From contig NZ_CP073754.1 of NCBI RefSeq assembly GCF_018734325.1, forward strand, positions 620,001 through 684,000: a DNA stretch of 64,000 nt, read 5' to 3'. Source of the stretch: Methylomonas paludis (GTDB taxonomy: Bacteria > Pseudomonadota > Gammaproteobacteria > Methylococcales > Methylomonadaceae). Below, piece by piece: positions 45,046 through 55,001 of the stretch. The position numbers and the translations under genes are program-made. How positions within the stretch are numbered: position 1 is the first letter of the stretch; each line of letters starts with the position of its first letter. The notes under the pieces were generated by a model, which was given only the letters and a program-made list of their open reading frames with translations, had not been told where the DNA came from and made no database searches.

Positions 45046-46182
45046 ATGAGCAGCCAGCCGTGTCAAATCAGTGGAGTAAGCCAGGGCCAACTGCTGACCA
45101 TTGTCATCAGCGGTGACTGGCGTTTGGGTGTGGCTAAACTTCCGGCATTGACGGAATTGCTTAGCCAGATGCGTAACGATAAACAGATACGCCGAGTGGT
45201 TTTTTCCAGCGAAGGTTTACAGCAGTGGGATAGTTTGCTGGTAACTGAGCTGATTAAATTACTGGATTGTGCCTCTCGACAGAATCTCACTGTTGATAAA
45301 ACGACGCTGCCGCAGGCCATCCAAGGATTGTTGACACTGGTATCTGCGGTGCCGGATCGTAGCGACGCCCGCAGAACGGCGCGGAAGCTTGGCGGGCTAG
45401 CCTACATCAAGCTGACGATTACACAGGCTGAACAGCATCTCAAACAAATCCTGATTTTTATGGGAACCATGGCGGTCAGTATCGCTTCGGTAGTGCGCGG
45501 CCAAACTCATTTCCGCACTACTGATTTATGGCTGTATATCCAGGAATGCGGCCCGGCAGCCTTGCCGATTATTTCCATTATTAGCCTATTGGTTGGCCTG
45601 ATTCTGGCTTTTGTCGGTGCCCACGAACTTTCGCTGTTTGGTGCGGAAATCTATGTTGCCAATTTGGTAAGCCTGGGTATGACTCGGGAAATGGGTGGAC
45701 TGATGACGGCAGTGATTATGTCCGGCCGTACGGGTGCTGCATATGCCGCCCAGATTGGCACCATGCAGGTTAATGAAGAGATAGATGCCCTTAAGACCAT
45801 GAATCTGGAGCCTATGGCTTTTTTGGTGATTCCGCGTATGTTGGCGCTGATTTTTATCATGCCCTTATTGTGCCTGTATGCAGATTTAATGGGTATCATC
45901 GGCGGTGGTTTAGTCACTATCAGTCTGTTTGATGTTTCCTTGCTGGAATACCTGGATCGTAGCGCTTCGGCAGTGCGTTTAAGTGATTTTTTGATCGGTT
46001 TCGGCAAATGTGCGGTGTTCGGTGTGCTGATTGCCCTTTCCGGCTGCATGCGCGGCATGCAATGTGGGCGTAGTGCTTCTGCGGTAGGCGATGCTGCTAC
46101 CTCTGCGGTGGTAACCTGCATCGTTTTTATAGTAATTGCCGATTCGCTGATCACCATAATCTGTAGCCGTATCGGAATTTAA
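45046..46182 (+). CDS. MlaE-type ABC transporter permease with fused STAS domain
   Basis: 378 residues. The first 110 residues form a STAS-like domain (GQLLTIVISGDWRLGVAKLP, then IRRVVFSSEGLQQWDSLLVT), i.e. MlaB and MlaE in one chain. The rest is the permease: FLGTMAVS-like ILIFMGTMAVSIASVVRG, QECGPAALPIISIISLLVGL, LVSLGMTREMGGLMTAVIMS, GRTGAAYAAQIGTMQVNEEI, DALKTMNLEP. With the next three genes it forms a lipid transporter of the MCE class between inner and outer membranes. First gene of the operon, two bases before the ATPase. Confidence 0.92.
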   Translation: MSSQPCQISGVSQGQLLTIVISGDWRLGVAKLPALTELLSQMRNDKQIRRVVFSSEGLQQWDSLLVTELIKLLDCASRQNLTVDKTTLPQAIQGLLTLVSAVPDRSDARRTARKLGGLAYIKLTITQAEQHLKQILIFMGTMAVSIASVVRGQTHFRTTDLWLYIQECGPAALPIISIISLLVGLILAFVGAHELSLFGAEIYVANLVSLGMTREMGGLMTAVIMSGRTGAAYAAQIGTMQVNEEIDALKTMNLEPMAFLVIPRMLALIFIMPLLCLYADLMGIIGGGLVTISLFDVSLLEYLDRSASAVRLSDFLIGFGKCAVFGVLIALSGCMRGMQCGRSASAVGDAATSAVVTCIVFIVIADSLITIICSRIGI

Positions 46183-46184
46183 AT

Positions 46185-46973
46185 ATGAGTACAGCCTGCA
46201 TCACTGTGCGCGATTTGACCATGGCTTATGGGAATTTTGTGATTCAGCGCGATCTTAATTTCACCATTAATCGGGGTGATATTTTTATCATTATGGGTGG
46301 CAGCGGTTGCGGTAAAAGCACACTGTTGCGGCACATGATAGGCTTGATGGCCCCGCAACACGGTGATATTTTTTATGGTGACCAGAGCTTGTGGCAAGCC
46401 GATGCCATCAAACGCCGCCAAATTTTACAAGGTACTGGCGTACTATTTCAGAGCGGTGCTTTATTAAGCTCCATGACTCTGGCCGAAAATATTGCCTTAC
46501 CGATTAGCCAAGCGGTGAGTCTGCCAGCCCGGAAAGTGCGGGAACTGGTCGCCTATAAACTGGCATTGGTAGGGCTGGCCGGTTTTGAGGATTATTATCC
46601 TTCGGAAATCAGTGGCGGGATGCAGAAACGAGCCGGATTGGCCAGAGCCATGGCCCTGGATCCGGCCATTTTGTTTTTTGATGAGCCTTCAGCCGGTTTG
46701 GATCCAATTAGCGCCAAATTGCTGGATGACTTGATCTTGAATCTATGTGCCAGTCTTGCTACTACCGTGGTGATGGTTACTCATGAACTGGCCAGTATTT
46801 TCGCAGTAGGTAGTAATTCGGTGTTTCTGGACGCTGAAACCAAAACCATGATTGCTTATGGTCCGCCTAAGCAATTGTTGGCAGAATGTCCGGAGCAAAA
46901 GGTACGCAGCTTTTTGAGCCGCGGTGTGTTGCCGGCAAGTGATCCGCAATCAACTATCAGGAGTAAACCTTGA
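46185..46973 (+). CDS. MlaF-type ABC transporter ATPase
   Basis: 262 residues. Walker A GGSGCGKSTLLRHMIG, Q-loop LFQSGALLSSMTL (the MlaF form), signature EISGGMQKRAGLARAMALDP, Walker B ILFFDEPSAGLDP and the switch His in VMVTHELASI. It powers lipid movement by the permease encoded just before it. The stop overlaps the MCE gene by four bases. Confidence 0.95.
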   Translation: MSTACITVRDLTMAYGNFVIQRDLNFTINRGDIFIIMGGSGCGKSTLLRHMIGLMAPQHGDIFYGDQSLWQADAIKRRQILQGTGVLFQSGALLSSMTLAENIALPISQAVSLPARKVRELVAYKLALVGLAGFEDYYPSEISGGMQKRAGLARAMALDPAILFFDEPSAGLDPISAKLLDDLILNLCASLATTVVMVTHELASIFAVGSNSVFLDAETKTMIAYGPPKQLLAECPEQKVRSFLSRGVLPASDPQSTIRSKP

Positions 46974-47950
46974 GCAAACAGGCCAGCCCCCTTGCGATAG
47001 GCGCCTTTTTATGTGGCGCCCTCATCTTGCTGACAACAGCCTTAATGATTTTTGGTGGCGGTGATTTTTTTAAACATAAAAATCGTTATGTGATTTTTTT
47101 TGATTCAGCCCTCAACGGATTGAATGTGGGAGCCCCGGTAAAATTACAGGGTGTCCAAATCGGCAATGTCAGTGAAATCTCGCTGGAAATGGATCTAGAC
47201 AGCGGCCGCATCATCAAACCCGTAGTGATTGATATCGATCCGGACGCCTTGCTGGATTTTTCCGGGCAGGCGGCTGATAAAAAGCAGATTCTTGATGCCA
47301 AACGCCTGACCGCAGCCGGTTTGAAAGCTCGTTTGGAAACTCAAAGTCTGTTGACCGGTTTGCTTTATGTCGATCTGAATTTTTATTACGACAAACCGGC
47401 TAATCTGCTCAATCTGGAATACAAAGATTTGCCGGAATTGCCTAGTGTGCCGACCACGGCAGATGAAATCAAGAATACTGTCGAAGAAGTTATCAAAAAA
47501 GTCCGCGAGTTGCCCCTGGAACAAATGGTTCGGGATTTATCGGAAACCCTGCGGGAAACCCGTAATCTGCTTAAATCCGATGACACCAAAAACTCATTGG
47601 CTGCCTTGGCCAAAACCCTGGCGCAAACCCAGACTTTGATTATCACCTTAAATACTCAGGTGGGGCCGTTGTTGAAAAATGTTGATGCTACGGTAAACCA
47701 GTCCCGACTTAGTTTGGAGACTGTTAACCAGCAATTGGCGCCGGTGCTTAAAGCCAGCGAACAGAGTCTGAATGCGGCTACTCAGGTACTGCAGGATTCC
47801 CGCCAGGCCGTCAATGCTGTAGAAGGTTTAACCAACCCGGATGCCTTGTTAGGTCAAGCGCTAAAAGAAATGCGTGATGCATCCAGGGCCATGAAAGATT
47901 TGAGTGAATCACTGGAACGTCAGCCGGAGGCGATTATTTATGGTAAATAA
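46970..47950 (+). CDS. MCE-domain (MlaD-like) lipid transport protein
   Basis: 326 residues: one N-terminal membrane helix (LAIGAFLCGALILLTTALMI), an MCE domain (YVIFFDSALNGLNVGAPVKL, QGVQIGNVSEISLEMD), then a long helical region rich in Gln/Leu (about residues 165-310). The extra helical tail makes it longer than MlaD and more like PqiB/YebT-type or MCE proteins that reach across the periplasm. Start is TTG at 46970, overlapping the ATPase stop. Confidence 0.9.
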   Translation: MSKQASPLAIGAFLCGALILLTTALMIFGGGDFFKHKNRYVIFFDSALNGLNVGAPVKLQGVQIGNVSEISLEMDLDSGRIIKPVVIDIDPDALLDFSGQAADKKQILDAKRLTAAGLKARLETQSLLTGLLYVDLNFYYDKPANLLNLEYKDLPELPSVPTTADEIKNTVEEVIKKVRELPLEQMVRDLSETLRETRNLLKSDDTKNSLAALAKTLAQTQTLIITLNTQVGPLLKNVDATVNQSRLSLETVNQQLAPVLKASEQSLNAATQVLQDSRQAVNAVEGLTNPDALLGQALKEMRDASRAMKDLSESLERQPEAIIYGK

Positions 47951-48551
47951 CTTTCTGGTCGGATGGGGGCGTAAGTCTGCTGTTTTGCTCGGGATATCGA
48001 TACTGAGCGCCTGCAGTTACACCCCGGAGATGCAGTTTTATATGTTGAACAGCGATCCAGCTCTTAATGTTGCGCCGCAGTCGCCACTGGCGCATAAAAA
48101 TCTGGTGATAGGGTTGGGGCCATTGCATTTTCCCGATTATCTGGATCGGCCCCAACTTGTGGTCGAGGTTGCGCCTAACCAGTACCGGCTGGATGAGCAC
48201 CAGCGCTGGGCTGAACGACTGGAGCAAAATGTCAGCCGGGTGTTGGCGCAGTTTTTGGCAGAGCGTTTGGGGGTGAATCAGGTATTGCGCTATCCCTGGC
48301 CGCAACGCCAACAGCTGGATTATCAGGTGTTGGTTGATGTGCTGGAATTTCATCAAGCTGCTGATGGTTACAGCCATTTGCAGGCTTTGTGGCAGATTCG
48401 CCATCAAGAGCAAACCTTGGCGGCTAAACAGTTTAATTGTCGACTGGCTGCTGCTGATAATGCCGCTGCAATAGTCAAAGCCCAAAGCAGTTGTCTCACC
48501 CAACTGGGTGCGGATATTGAAGTCGGGTTACGCCAAGTTGCCGGTGAATAA
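47940..48551 (+). CDS. Auxiliary lipoprotein of the MCE transporter (PqiC/DUF330 type)
   Basis: 203 residues from the ATG at 47940, which overlaps the end of the MCE gene and has GGAGG about nine bases upstream. The lipobox LSAC in AVLLGISILSACSYTPEMQF gives the lipidated Cys. The mature part has FYMLNSD.., LVIGLGPLHFPDYLDRPQLV and WAERLEQNVSRVLAQFLAER, typical of the PqiC-like ABC-transport auxiliary family, which forms an outer membrane partner for MCE tubes. Confidence 0.88.
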   Translation: MVNNFLVGWGRKSAVLLGISILSACSYTPEMQFYMLNSDPALNVAPQSPLAHKNLVIGLGPLHFPDYLDRPQLVVEVAPNQYRLDEHQRWAERLEQNVSRVLAQFLAERLGVNQVLRYPWPQRQQLDYQVLVDVLEFHQAADGYSHLQALWQIRHQEQTLAAKQFNCRLAAADNAAAIVKAQSSCLTQLGADIEVGLRQVAGE

Positions 48552-48997
48552 GCAGCGCTGCAGTGTGAAATTGGACTGCCGGGGCATCGCTATGGGTAAA
48601 TTCATAAGCTATTATAAAGTTTATGTTTATATATAAGTACAAATACTTAAGTCAATATATTGGTTGTTAGCTGCCGAAGCTAATCAAGTTGAACCTGATC
48701 CCCATCAAAAAACCGTATTAACAAATACACAATATTCTGGTAGTGTAATAAATGCCAGTTTCGTTGCCAAGGCTAGCTGTGCTTGATATGGCCTTGAGAC
48801 TTTGCACAATAGTGAGTCAAGGATGCTTGGTGGTACAACTATCTATATTGAGGGATAGCTGATAGCTGCTGAACACAATGAGGCGCATCAAGCGCGAACA
48901 ATGTGTTTATCCGTCAAAACCAGATTGCTTGACTACTGGATTCACTAAATTGATTTGAATTTTTATCCCCATCATCAACAACCTATAAAGAGTCAAT
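48552..48997. other. Upstream region of galU
   Basis: 446 bases, AT-rich, no gene found. One hairpin can form near 48872-48907 (AACACA / TGTGTT outside, GCGC / GCGC inside). No terminator T run and no confident promoter were identified. Confidence 0.45.
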
Positions 48998-49879
48998 ATG
49001 AGTCAAAGAGTTACTAAAGCCGTTTTTCCGGTTGCCGGACTAGGAACCCGTTCTTTGCCTGCCACAAAGGCCATAGCCAAGGAAATGTTGCCTGTCGTTG
49101 ATAAACCGTTGATCCAGTATGCTGTCGAGGAAGCTATTGCTGCTGGTATCGACACCATGATTTTTGTGTTGGGCCGCAATAAAAACTCGATTGCCGACCA
49201 CTTTGACAAATCTTACGAACTGGAAAAAGAACTGGAAAAAAGCGGTAAAGCCGAGTTGTTGAAACTGGTCAGAGAAATATTGCCGGCCCATGTCTCCTGT
49301 GCATTTGTGCGTCAGGCAGAAGCATTGGGATTGGGACATGCTGTGCATTGTGCCAAACCATTGGTTGGCAACGAACCGTTTGCGGTGTTATTGCCGGACG
49401 ATTTAATTGAAGACGGTACTCGCGGCTGTTTGAAACAAATGACCGATTTGTTTAATGAAAAGCAAAGCAGTATTTTGGCAGTAGAGCGGGTTGATCCGCA
49501 GGAAACCCATAAATACGGTATCGTAGAACATACCGAAGTTGCACCAAGTGTAGGTCGTCTGGTATCCATTGTCGAAAAACCCAAACCAGAAGTAGCGCCT
49601 TCCAATGTTGCTGTAGTCGGACGCTATATTTTAACCCCGGCCATTTTCGAGAAAATTGAAAGCACCGGTCGTGGGGCAGGTGGAGAAATTCAGTTGACTG
49701 ATGCCATCTCTGCCCTACTGGCGGATGAGCAAGTGTTGTCTTATGAATTTGCCGGTAACCGTTACGATTGTGGTTCTAAATTCGGCTTTTTACTGGCCAA
49801 TGTGGAGTACGGTTTGTTACATCCGGAAATCAGCAGCGAGTTTGCCGCTTATTTACAGCAGCGCGTCGCGGCAATTTAA
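48998..49879 (+). CDS. galU: UTP--glucose-1-phosphate uridylyltransferase
   Basis: 293 residues. [20 protein letters not shown] followed by [10 protein letters not shown] is the nucleotide-binding signature of bacterial Gal[41 protein letters not shown] and [10 protein letters not shown] follow. It makes UDP-glucose for LPS, exopolysaccharide, glycogen or glucans; the GH17 enzyme at 2541 may act on one such product. Single gene with its own upstream region. Confidence 0.97.
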   Translation: MSQRVTKAVFPVAGLGTRSLPATKAIAKEMLPVVDKPLIQYAVEEAIAAGIDTMIFVLGRNKNSIADHFDKSYELEKELEKSGKAELLKLVREILPAHVSCAFVRQAEALGLGHAVHCAKPLVGNEPFAVLLPDDLIEDGTRGCLKQMTDLFNEKQSSILAVERVDPQETHKYGIVEHTEVAPSVGRLVSIVEKPKPEVAPSNVAVVGRYILTPAIFEKIESTGRGAGGEIQLTDAISALLADEQVLSYEFAGNRYDCGSKFGFLLANVEYGLLHPEISSEFAAYLQQRVAAI

Positions 49880-50052
49880 ATATCCCTTACACCAACCAGC
49901 AGAGCCCGGTTAAAGCCATGCTTATCAGGGTTTTGCTGGGCTCAGCCGCCAATTGCCGGATACGCGTCCGGTCATGCCAAGTAACTCTCAGCAAAATCAA
50001 GTTCAAATAGGTTAAAATTCCCAGCCTGTAGTAATAGCGGAGGAGTTTATAG

Positions 50053-50667
50053 GTGTTTGAAGTTCTGAAAAACGGTGGCTGGATGATGATACCCATTATC
50101 ATCTGCTCAATTGTCTCTATGGCGATTATCGGCGAACGCCTGTGGTTTTTACAGCGCAAACGCATTATTCCTGCGGAACTGGTAGCGTATATTTGGCAGT
50201 TACACCGCGATAATCAGCTTGATGACGGTGCCATCCGGCGCATTAAACACAGTTCGCTTTTGGGTAAAATTCTGGCGGCAGGCTTACAGAACCGTAAATA
50301 TGGTCGGGAAATGATGAAAACCAGCCTGGAAGAGGTGGGCCGTCAGGTTACCCACGAGCTGGAACGTTATCTGAATGCCCTGGGCAGTATTGCTTCTATC
50401 ACGCCCTTGTTGGGTTTGCTGGGTACAGTCGACGGCATTATTCGAGTGTTTTCCGATATTGCCGCCAGCGGTCTGGGTGATCCTGTGGTGCTGAGCAGAG
50501 GCATTTCCGAGGCCTTGATCTGCACTGCATCCGGCTTGACAGTAGCGATACCCAGTCTGTTTTTTCACCGCTATTTTGAACGCTTGGTGGATGACAGAGT
50601 GGTGCGTATGGAAGAAGAAGCATTACGCCTGATTGATTTCATGCAGGGTGATCGGGAGGATACCTAA
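50053..50667 (+). CDS. exbB: ExbB/TolQ-family proton channel protein
   Basis: 204 residues, GTG start. Three membrane helices: MIPIIICSIVSMAIIGERLW, then ALGSIASITPLLGLLGTVDG and ALICTASGLTVAIPSLFFHR. The middle TPLLGLLGTV is the MotA/TolQ/ExbB signature. With ExbD it couples proton flow to TonB-type or related work at the outer membrane. No tonB is adjacent; in many gammaproteobacteria this exbB-exbD pair precedes lpxK as here. Confidence 0.93.
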   Translation: MFEVLKNGGWMMIPIIICSIVSMAIIGERLWFLQRKRIIPAELVAYIWQLHRDNQLDDGAIRRIKHSSLLGKILAAGLQNRKYGREMMKTSLEEVGRQVTHELERYLNALGSIASITPLLGLLGTVDGIIRVFSDIAASGLGDPVVLSRGISEALICTASGLTVAIPSLFFHRYFERLVDDRVVRMEEEALRLIDFMQGDREDT

Positions 50668-51110
50668 TGGAATTCCGCCGCAAAAATCGGGCGCCGGTGG
50701 ATATTGGCCTGATCCCGATGATAGACGTACTACTGGTGTTGCTGTTTTTTTTCATGGTAGCCACCACATTTCGCCAACATGCCGAATTGAAAGTTGAGTT
50801 ACCGGCGGCAGACGGCGGCGAGGTATCCCAACAAACCAAAGCCATTAATCTGTTCATTGATGCCCAGGGTGTGTATGCGCTGGCGACTGATGGCAGTGAT
50901 ACCGCAAAACCTTTGGCACATCAGGATGCCGCTGCTTTGAAAGCCGCTTTGGCACAATTGGCTGGCGATTCCCGGCAACTGCCTTTTATTATCAGTGCCG
51001 ATGGTAAAACCCCGCATCAGTCCGTAGTAACAGCAATGGACACAGCTGCGCAGCTTGGTTTTCATCATATTACTTTTGCCATCAATCCCCACCCAGTAGA
51101 GCCGCAATGA
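50667..51110 (+). CDS. exbD: ExbD/TolR-family protein
   Basis: 147 residues. One membrane helix with the essential Asp: IGLIPMIDVLLVLLFFFMVA, after a basic start (MEFRRKNRAPVD). The periplasmic domain is short and ends VTAMDTAAQLGFHHITFAI, as in ExbD. The start codon shares a base with the exbB stop, and its own stop overlaps lpxK by four bases. Confidence 0.93.
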   Translation: MEFRRKNRAPVDIGLIPMIDVLLVLLFFFMVATTFRQHAELKVELPAADGGEVSQQTKAINLFIDAQGVYALATDGSDTAKPLAHQDAAALKAALAQLAGDSRQLPFIISADGKTPHQSVVTAMDTAAQLGFHHITFAINPHPVEPQ

Positions 51111-52108
51111 AACAGTCGCTGATCCGTTGGTTTGTCGATGCCTGGTATAAGGAAATGTATCTGTCTCCCTGGCTGGCGCCGTTTTCGCTGCTGTATGTAG
51201 ATGTGATGCGTTTGCGGCGGTTTTTATACCGGATCGGGCTTTATAAGTCCGAAAAACTGGCCGTGCCGGTGATTATCGTCGGCAATATCACCGTCGGTGG
51301 TACCGGTAAAACACCGTTGGTAATTTGGCTGGCCCAACTGCTTAAGCAGCAAGGCTATCGGCCCGGTGTGATTAGTCGTGGTTATACCGGTACCGCCAAT
51401 CATATTCCTCAGCTGGTTGATACCAACAGCGATCCGGCTCTGGTCGGCGATGAAGCGCTGGTTTTGGCGGCGCGTTGCGGCTGTCCGGTGGCCATAGGTC
51501 AAAACCGACCGGCAGCGGCAGGTTTGCTGCTGGCCGAGCCGGGATGTAATGTGATTATTTCCGATGACGGCTTGCAGCATTATGCTTTGCGCCGCGATAT
51601 CGAGATTGTGGTGATAGACGGCGAACGTCGCTACGGCAATGGCTATTGTCTGCCGGCCGGGCCATTGCGCGAACCGCTGGAGCGGTTGCATCAGGTTGAT
51701 CTGCTGGTGGTAAACGGCGGCGGCGAATTACAGCCCCAAGAATATCCCATGCAGTGTCGTGGCGAACAACTAATCAACCTGCTTAGCGGTGAGCACAGGG
51801 ATTTGGCGGAATTTAATGGTCGGTCCTGTCATGCCGTGGCTGCTATCGGTAATCCAAGCCGGTTTTTTCGGCAATTGGCCACCGCTGGGTTAAACTGTGT
51901 AAATCACGGTTTTCCCGATCACTATGCATTTACCGCTGCTGACTTGCAGTTTAACGATCAGCGCCTGATCATCATGACCGAAAAGGATGCGGTGAAATGC
52001 CGGGGTATAGCAACGGCAGCTTACTGGTATTTGCCGGTGAGTGCCGAACTGCCGCCCGGTTTTGCCCAACAACTACTTAGCTTACTTAACAAAAAAGTTC
52101 ATGGATAA
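51107..52108 (+). CDS. lpxK: Tetraacyldisaccharide 4'-kinase
   Basis: 333 residues. Walker [20 protein letters not shown], then [48 protein letters not shown] and the late MTEKDAVKC motif. It phosphorylates the lipid A precursor at the inner membrane. Its 3' end overlaps the small Trm112-like gene by eight bases. Confidence 0.96.
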   Translation: MKQSLIRWFVDAWYKEMYLSPWLAPFSLLYVDVMRLRRFLYRIGLYKSEKLAVPVIIVGNITVGGTGKTPLVIWLAQLLKQQGYRPGVISRGYTGTANHIPQLVDTNSDPALVGDEALVLAARCGCPVAIGQNRPAAAGLLLAEPGCNVIISDDGLQHYALRRDIEIVVIDGERRYGNGYCLPAGPLREPLERLHQVDLLVVNGGGELQPQEYPMQCRGEQLINLLSGEHRDLAEFNGRSCHAVAAIGNPSRFFRQLATAGLNCVNHGFPDHYAFTAADLQFNDQRLIIMTEKDAVKCRGIATAAYWYLPVSAELPPGFAQQLLSLLNKKVHG

Positions 52109-52292
52109 AAAATTACTCGACATTCTGGCCTGCCCTTTGTGCAAAAGTTCTTTAATTTATGCCAAAGACCAGCAGGAACTGATTTGCAAAGCCGATAATC
52201 TGGCTTTCCCGGTACGTGACGGTATACCGGTGATGCTGGAAGATGAAGCCCGCCAACTCAGTTATGACGAAAGCGTAGCCTTGCACAAATGA
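52101..52292 (+). CDS. ycaR: Trm112-family zinc-ribbon protein (YcaR)
   Basis: 63 residues from the ATG at 52101 ([20 protein letters not shown]); the longer frame lies within lpxK. One CPLC pair is kept, and [18 protein letters not shown] is the conserved family core. The second Cys pair of zinc-binding Trm112 is replaced, as in YcaR. Function uncertain; conserved between lpxK and kdsB in many gammaproteobacteria. Confidence 0.93.
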   Translation: MDKKLLDILACPLCKSSLIYAKDQQELICKADNLAFPVRDGIPVMLEDEARQLSYDESVALHK

Positions 52293-53062
52293 GCTTGGCG
52301 TTTAAAGTCGTAATACCGGCGCGTTACGGCTCAACGCGGCTGCCCGGCAAGCCGCTGCTGGATATTGCCGGTCAACCCATGATTGCTCATGTCTGCGCCC
52401 GCGCTTTGGCCGCCGAGGCCGAACAAGTAGTGATTGCCACCGACGACCAGCGTATTTACGACACCGTCAGCGCTCTGGGTTTACAAGTGGTTATGACTGC
52501 AGCCGAACATCAATCCGGCACCGAACGCATCGCTGAAACCGCACAACTGCTGGGCTGGAGCGAAGACACCATCGTGGTTAATCTGCAGGGTGACGAACCC
52601 CTGATACCGCCAGCCTATATCCAGGCCGCTGCCCAGGCTTTGGCCGGACAAACCCAGGCGGGTATTGCCACCCTGGCAGCCAGAATCAGCGATCCAGAAG
52701 AATTGTTCAATCCCAATGCCGTGAAAGTAGTGCTGGATAAAGACGGCTACGCTTTGTATTTCAGCCGGGCTCCCATCCCTTGGCACAGAACCGGTTTTCC
52801 GCAACCTGATCCGGCTTTGCTGGTTAAAAACAGCTATTTTCGGCATATCGGAATGTATGCTTATAGCGTAGGATTCCTACAGCGATATTGTCTATGGCAG
52901 TCTTCTCCGCTGGAAAGCCAGGAAGCTTTGGAACAATTACGCATCCTCTGGCACGGTGAAAAAATCCGGGTGGCTGTGGTCGAGCAAGCCCCGGAAGCCG
53001 GTGTGGATACTCCGGCAGATTTGGAGCGGGTAACGGCCCGTTTGCAAGGTTTAGCCGAATAG
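52289..53062 (+). CDS. kdsB: 3-deoxy-manno-octulosonate cytidylyltransferase
   Basis: 257 residues. [20 protein letters not shown] is the nucleotide-binding start; [26 protein letters not shown] and [15 protein letters not shown] are KdsB motifs. It activates Kdo with CTP for LPS core synthesis. It overlaps ycaR by four bases. A small stem (CGCTTT / AAAGCG, 53064-53079) follows the stop. Confidence 0.97.
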   Translation: MSLAFKVVIPARYGSTRLPGKPLLDIAGQPMIAHVCARALAAEAEQVVIATDDQRIYDTVSALGLQVVMTAAEHQSGTERIAETAQLLGWSEDTIVVNLQGDEPLIPPAYIQAAAQALAGQTQAGIATLAARISDPEELFNPNAVKVVLDKDGYALYFSRAPIPWHRTGFPQPDPALLVKNSYFRHIGMYAYSVGFLQRYCLWQSSPLESQEALEQLRILWHGEKIRVAVVEQAPEAGVDTPADLERVTARLQGLAE

Positions 53063-53383
53063 GCGCTTTTGGGAAAGCGTTATCCTCATAGTAATCGACC
53101 ATCTTATTTTGCCGGATAAGGCGTAGGAGTCTATTCTGTCAAAGAATGCGGTAAATACCCGCTTGTAGGCTTCATGCTGACATGGTCTCTGCCAAAACAC
53201 CCCCGCACTGAAATTAGTCCTGCCGAAATTTGTAGGTCGAAAGATATGGTAATCGACATTTTTGTTAGTCTGCCAATGCGTGTTATATTGGTTTCCAAGA
53301 TCAAAATACTGTCAAGAGTTTGCTGATTTTACCCGCACCATTACCAATTGCATTTTGAACGCCGGAACCTTAGTGGGACAGCC
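53063..53383. other. Intergenic region before the RND efflux operon
   Basis: 321 bases without a gene. It has a 6-bp hairpin right after kdsB (53064-53079) and a weak stem with ATTTTTG (GTCGA / TCGAC near 53236-53257). The efflux operon promoter should lie here but is not clear, and no repressor gene is adjacent. Confidence 0.45.
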
Positions 53384-54985
53384 ATGTGCAATAATTTCGA
53401 TAGACTGTTTGCAGAGCGATGGGTTATTAAGCTGAGTAGGGTTTGGCTGCCGGTTTTGCTGTTGCTTGCCGGTTGTACGGTGGGCCCGGATTTTATCAAA
53501 CCGGCTGCCGAAACCGGCGAGCAATGGCAGGATGCAACGGATCGGCAGCTTAACACAGCTTCCGTAGAGGATCAGGAATGGTGGAAAACCTTCAACGATC
53601 CGATCCTGAATCAGTTGATTGCCCGCGCTTATCTGGAAAATCTCAACTTGCGTGTGGTGGGGTTGCGGGTGCTGGAAGCCAGGGCGCAACTGGGTGTGGC
53701 GGTCGGCAATCTCTATCCGCAGACTCAACAACTGACCGGTTCGCTAAACAAAATAGCCCTCAGCCATCGCGCTGCGCAAGCCGCCTATTCCAGTATATTC
53801 GATTTTACCCAAACCCAGATAGGCTTGACCGCCAGTTGGGAAATCGATTTCTGGGGCAAGTTTCGCCGCGCCATAGAATCGGCCGGTGCCAGTATGCAGG
53901 CCGCCCAGGCCGATTACGACAACGCCCTGGTCAGCCTGACTGCCGATGTCGCCCACGCTTATATCACCATCCGCACCCTGGAAAAACGTCTGAACATCGC
54001 CCGGCAGAATGTGGAAACCCAACGCGAAAGCCTGCACATCGCCGAAATCCGCTATAACGGCGGTACCACCTCGGAGCGAGACGTGGAACAGGCGAAAACC
54101 GTGCTGGCCAACACCCAGGCTTCCATTCCTGCGCTGGAGATCAGCTTGCGCCAGCAGCACAATGCACTGAGCGTGCTGCTGGGTATGCCGCCCAAGCCGG
54201 TTAGCGATTTGTTGGCCGGAACGGGACACATCCCCGCGCCGCCCGTGCAAGTCGCAGTCGGCATCCCTGCTGATCTGCTGCGCCGCCGGCCTGATATCCG
54301 TCACGCCGAACTGCAGGCAGCTGCGCAATCCGCCGCTATCGGTGTCACCAAAGCGACACTCTATCCGGCGCTGTCGCTAACCGGCAGTTTCGGTTTACTG
54401 TCCACAGATGTGCATTCGTTCGCTCTCGGTGATATGTTTCTCGGACAAAGCCGCACTGTGAATTTCGGCCCCTCGGTGCAATGGAATATTTTCAATTACG
54501 GACAAATCACCAATCAGGTTCGGGTGCAGGATGTACGTCTGCAGGAATTATTGATTACCTATCAAAACACCGTGCTCAGTGCGCAACGCGATGTGGAAGA
54601 TAATCTGGTAGCGTTTCTGCGTTCTCAGGAACGTGCGTTATTTCTGGGCGAAAGCACCGCAGCCGCCCAACGCTCATTGAATCTGGCCGCATTGCAGTAT
54701 CGGCAGGGTATTACCGATTTTACTACCGTGCTCACTGCGCAGCAGGCGCTGCTGACAGAACAGGATAATCTGGCCAGCACGCTGGGTGATATCTCCAATG
54801 ACTTGGTGGGGGTTTACCGCGCCTTGGGAGGAGGTTGGCAGATTCGTGAAGGTAAGGAGCCGATCCCTGAACAAATCAGGGAACAGATGGCGAAACGTAC
54901 CGACTGGGGGGGATTATTGGCGCCGGCTCCAGCGCAGTCAGCGGATGTGCAGACACCGATCGGTGTTTCTTGGCCGCAATGGTAA
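53384..54985 (+). CDS. TolC-family outer membrane efflux lipoprotein (NodT type)
   Basis: 533 residues from the ATG at 53384; the frame could start 12 codons earlier. The lipobox LLAGC in LPVLLLLAGCTVGPDF marks the lipidated Cys. Two OEP repeats follow: EWWKTFNDPILNQLIARAYL, GLTASWEIDFWGKFRRAIES, GGTTSERDVEQAKTVLAN, VGIPADLLRRRPDIRHAELQ and YRQGITDFTTVLTAQQALLT. It forms the outer membrane channel for the pump encoded next; order is channel, adaptor, pump. Confidence 0.94.
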   Translation: MCNNFDRLFAERWVIKLSRVWLPVLLLLAGCTVGPDFIKPAAETGEQWQDATDRQLNTASVEDQEWWKTFNDPILNQLIARAYLENLNLRVVGLRVLEARAQLGVAVGNLYPQTQQLTGSLNKIALSHRAAQAAYSSIFDFTQTQIGLTASWEIDFWGKFRRAIESAGASMQAAQADYDNALVSLTADVAHAYITIRTLEKRLNIARQNVETQRESLHIAEIRYNGGTTSERDVEQAKTVLANTQASIPALEISLRQQHNALSVLLGMPPKPVSDLLAGTGHIPAPPVQVAVGIPADLLRRRPDIRHAELQAAAQSAAIGVTKATLYPALSLTGSFGLLSTDVHSFALGDMFLGQSRTVNFGPSVQWNIFNYGQITNQVRVQDVRLQELLITYQNTVLSAQRDVEDNLVAFLRSQERALFLGESTAAAQRSLNLAALQYRQGITDFTTVLTAQQALLTEQDNLASTLGDISNDLVGVYRALGGGWQIREGKEPIPEQIREQMAKRTDWGGLLAPAPAQSADVQTPIGVSWPQW

Positions 54986-55001
54986 AGGGGGGCGAATAGC
55001 T

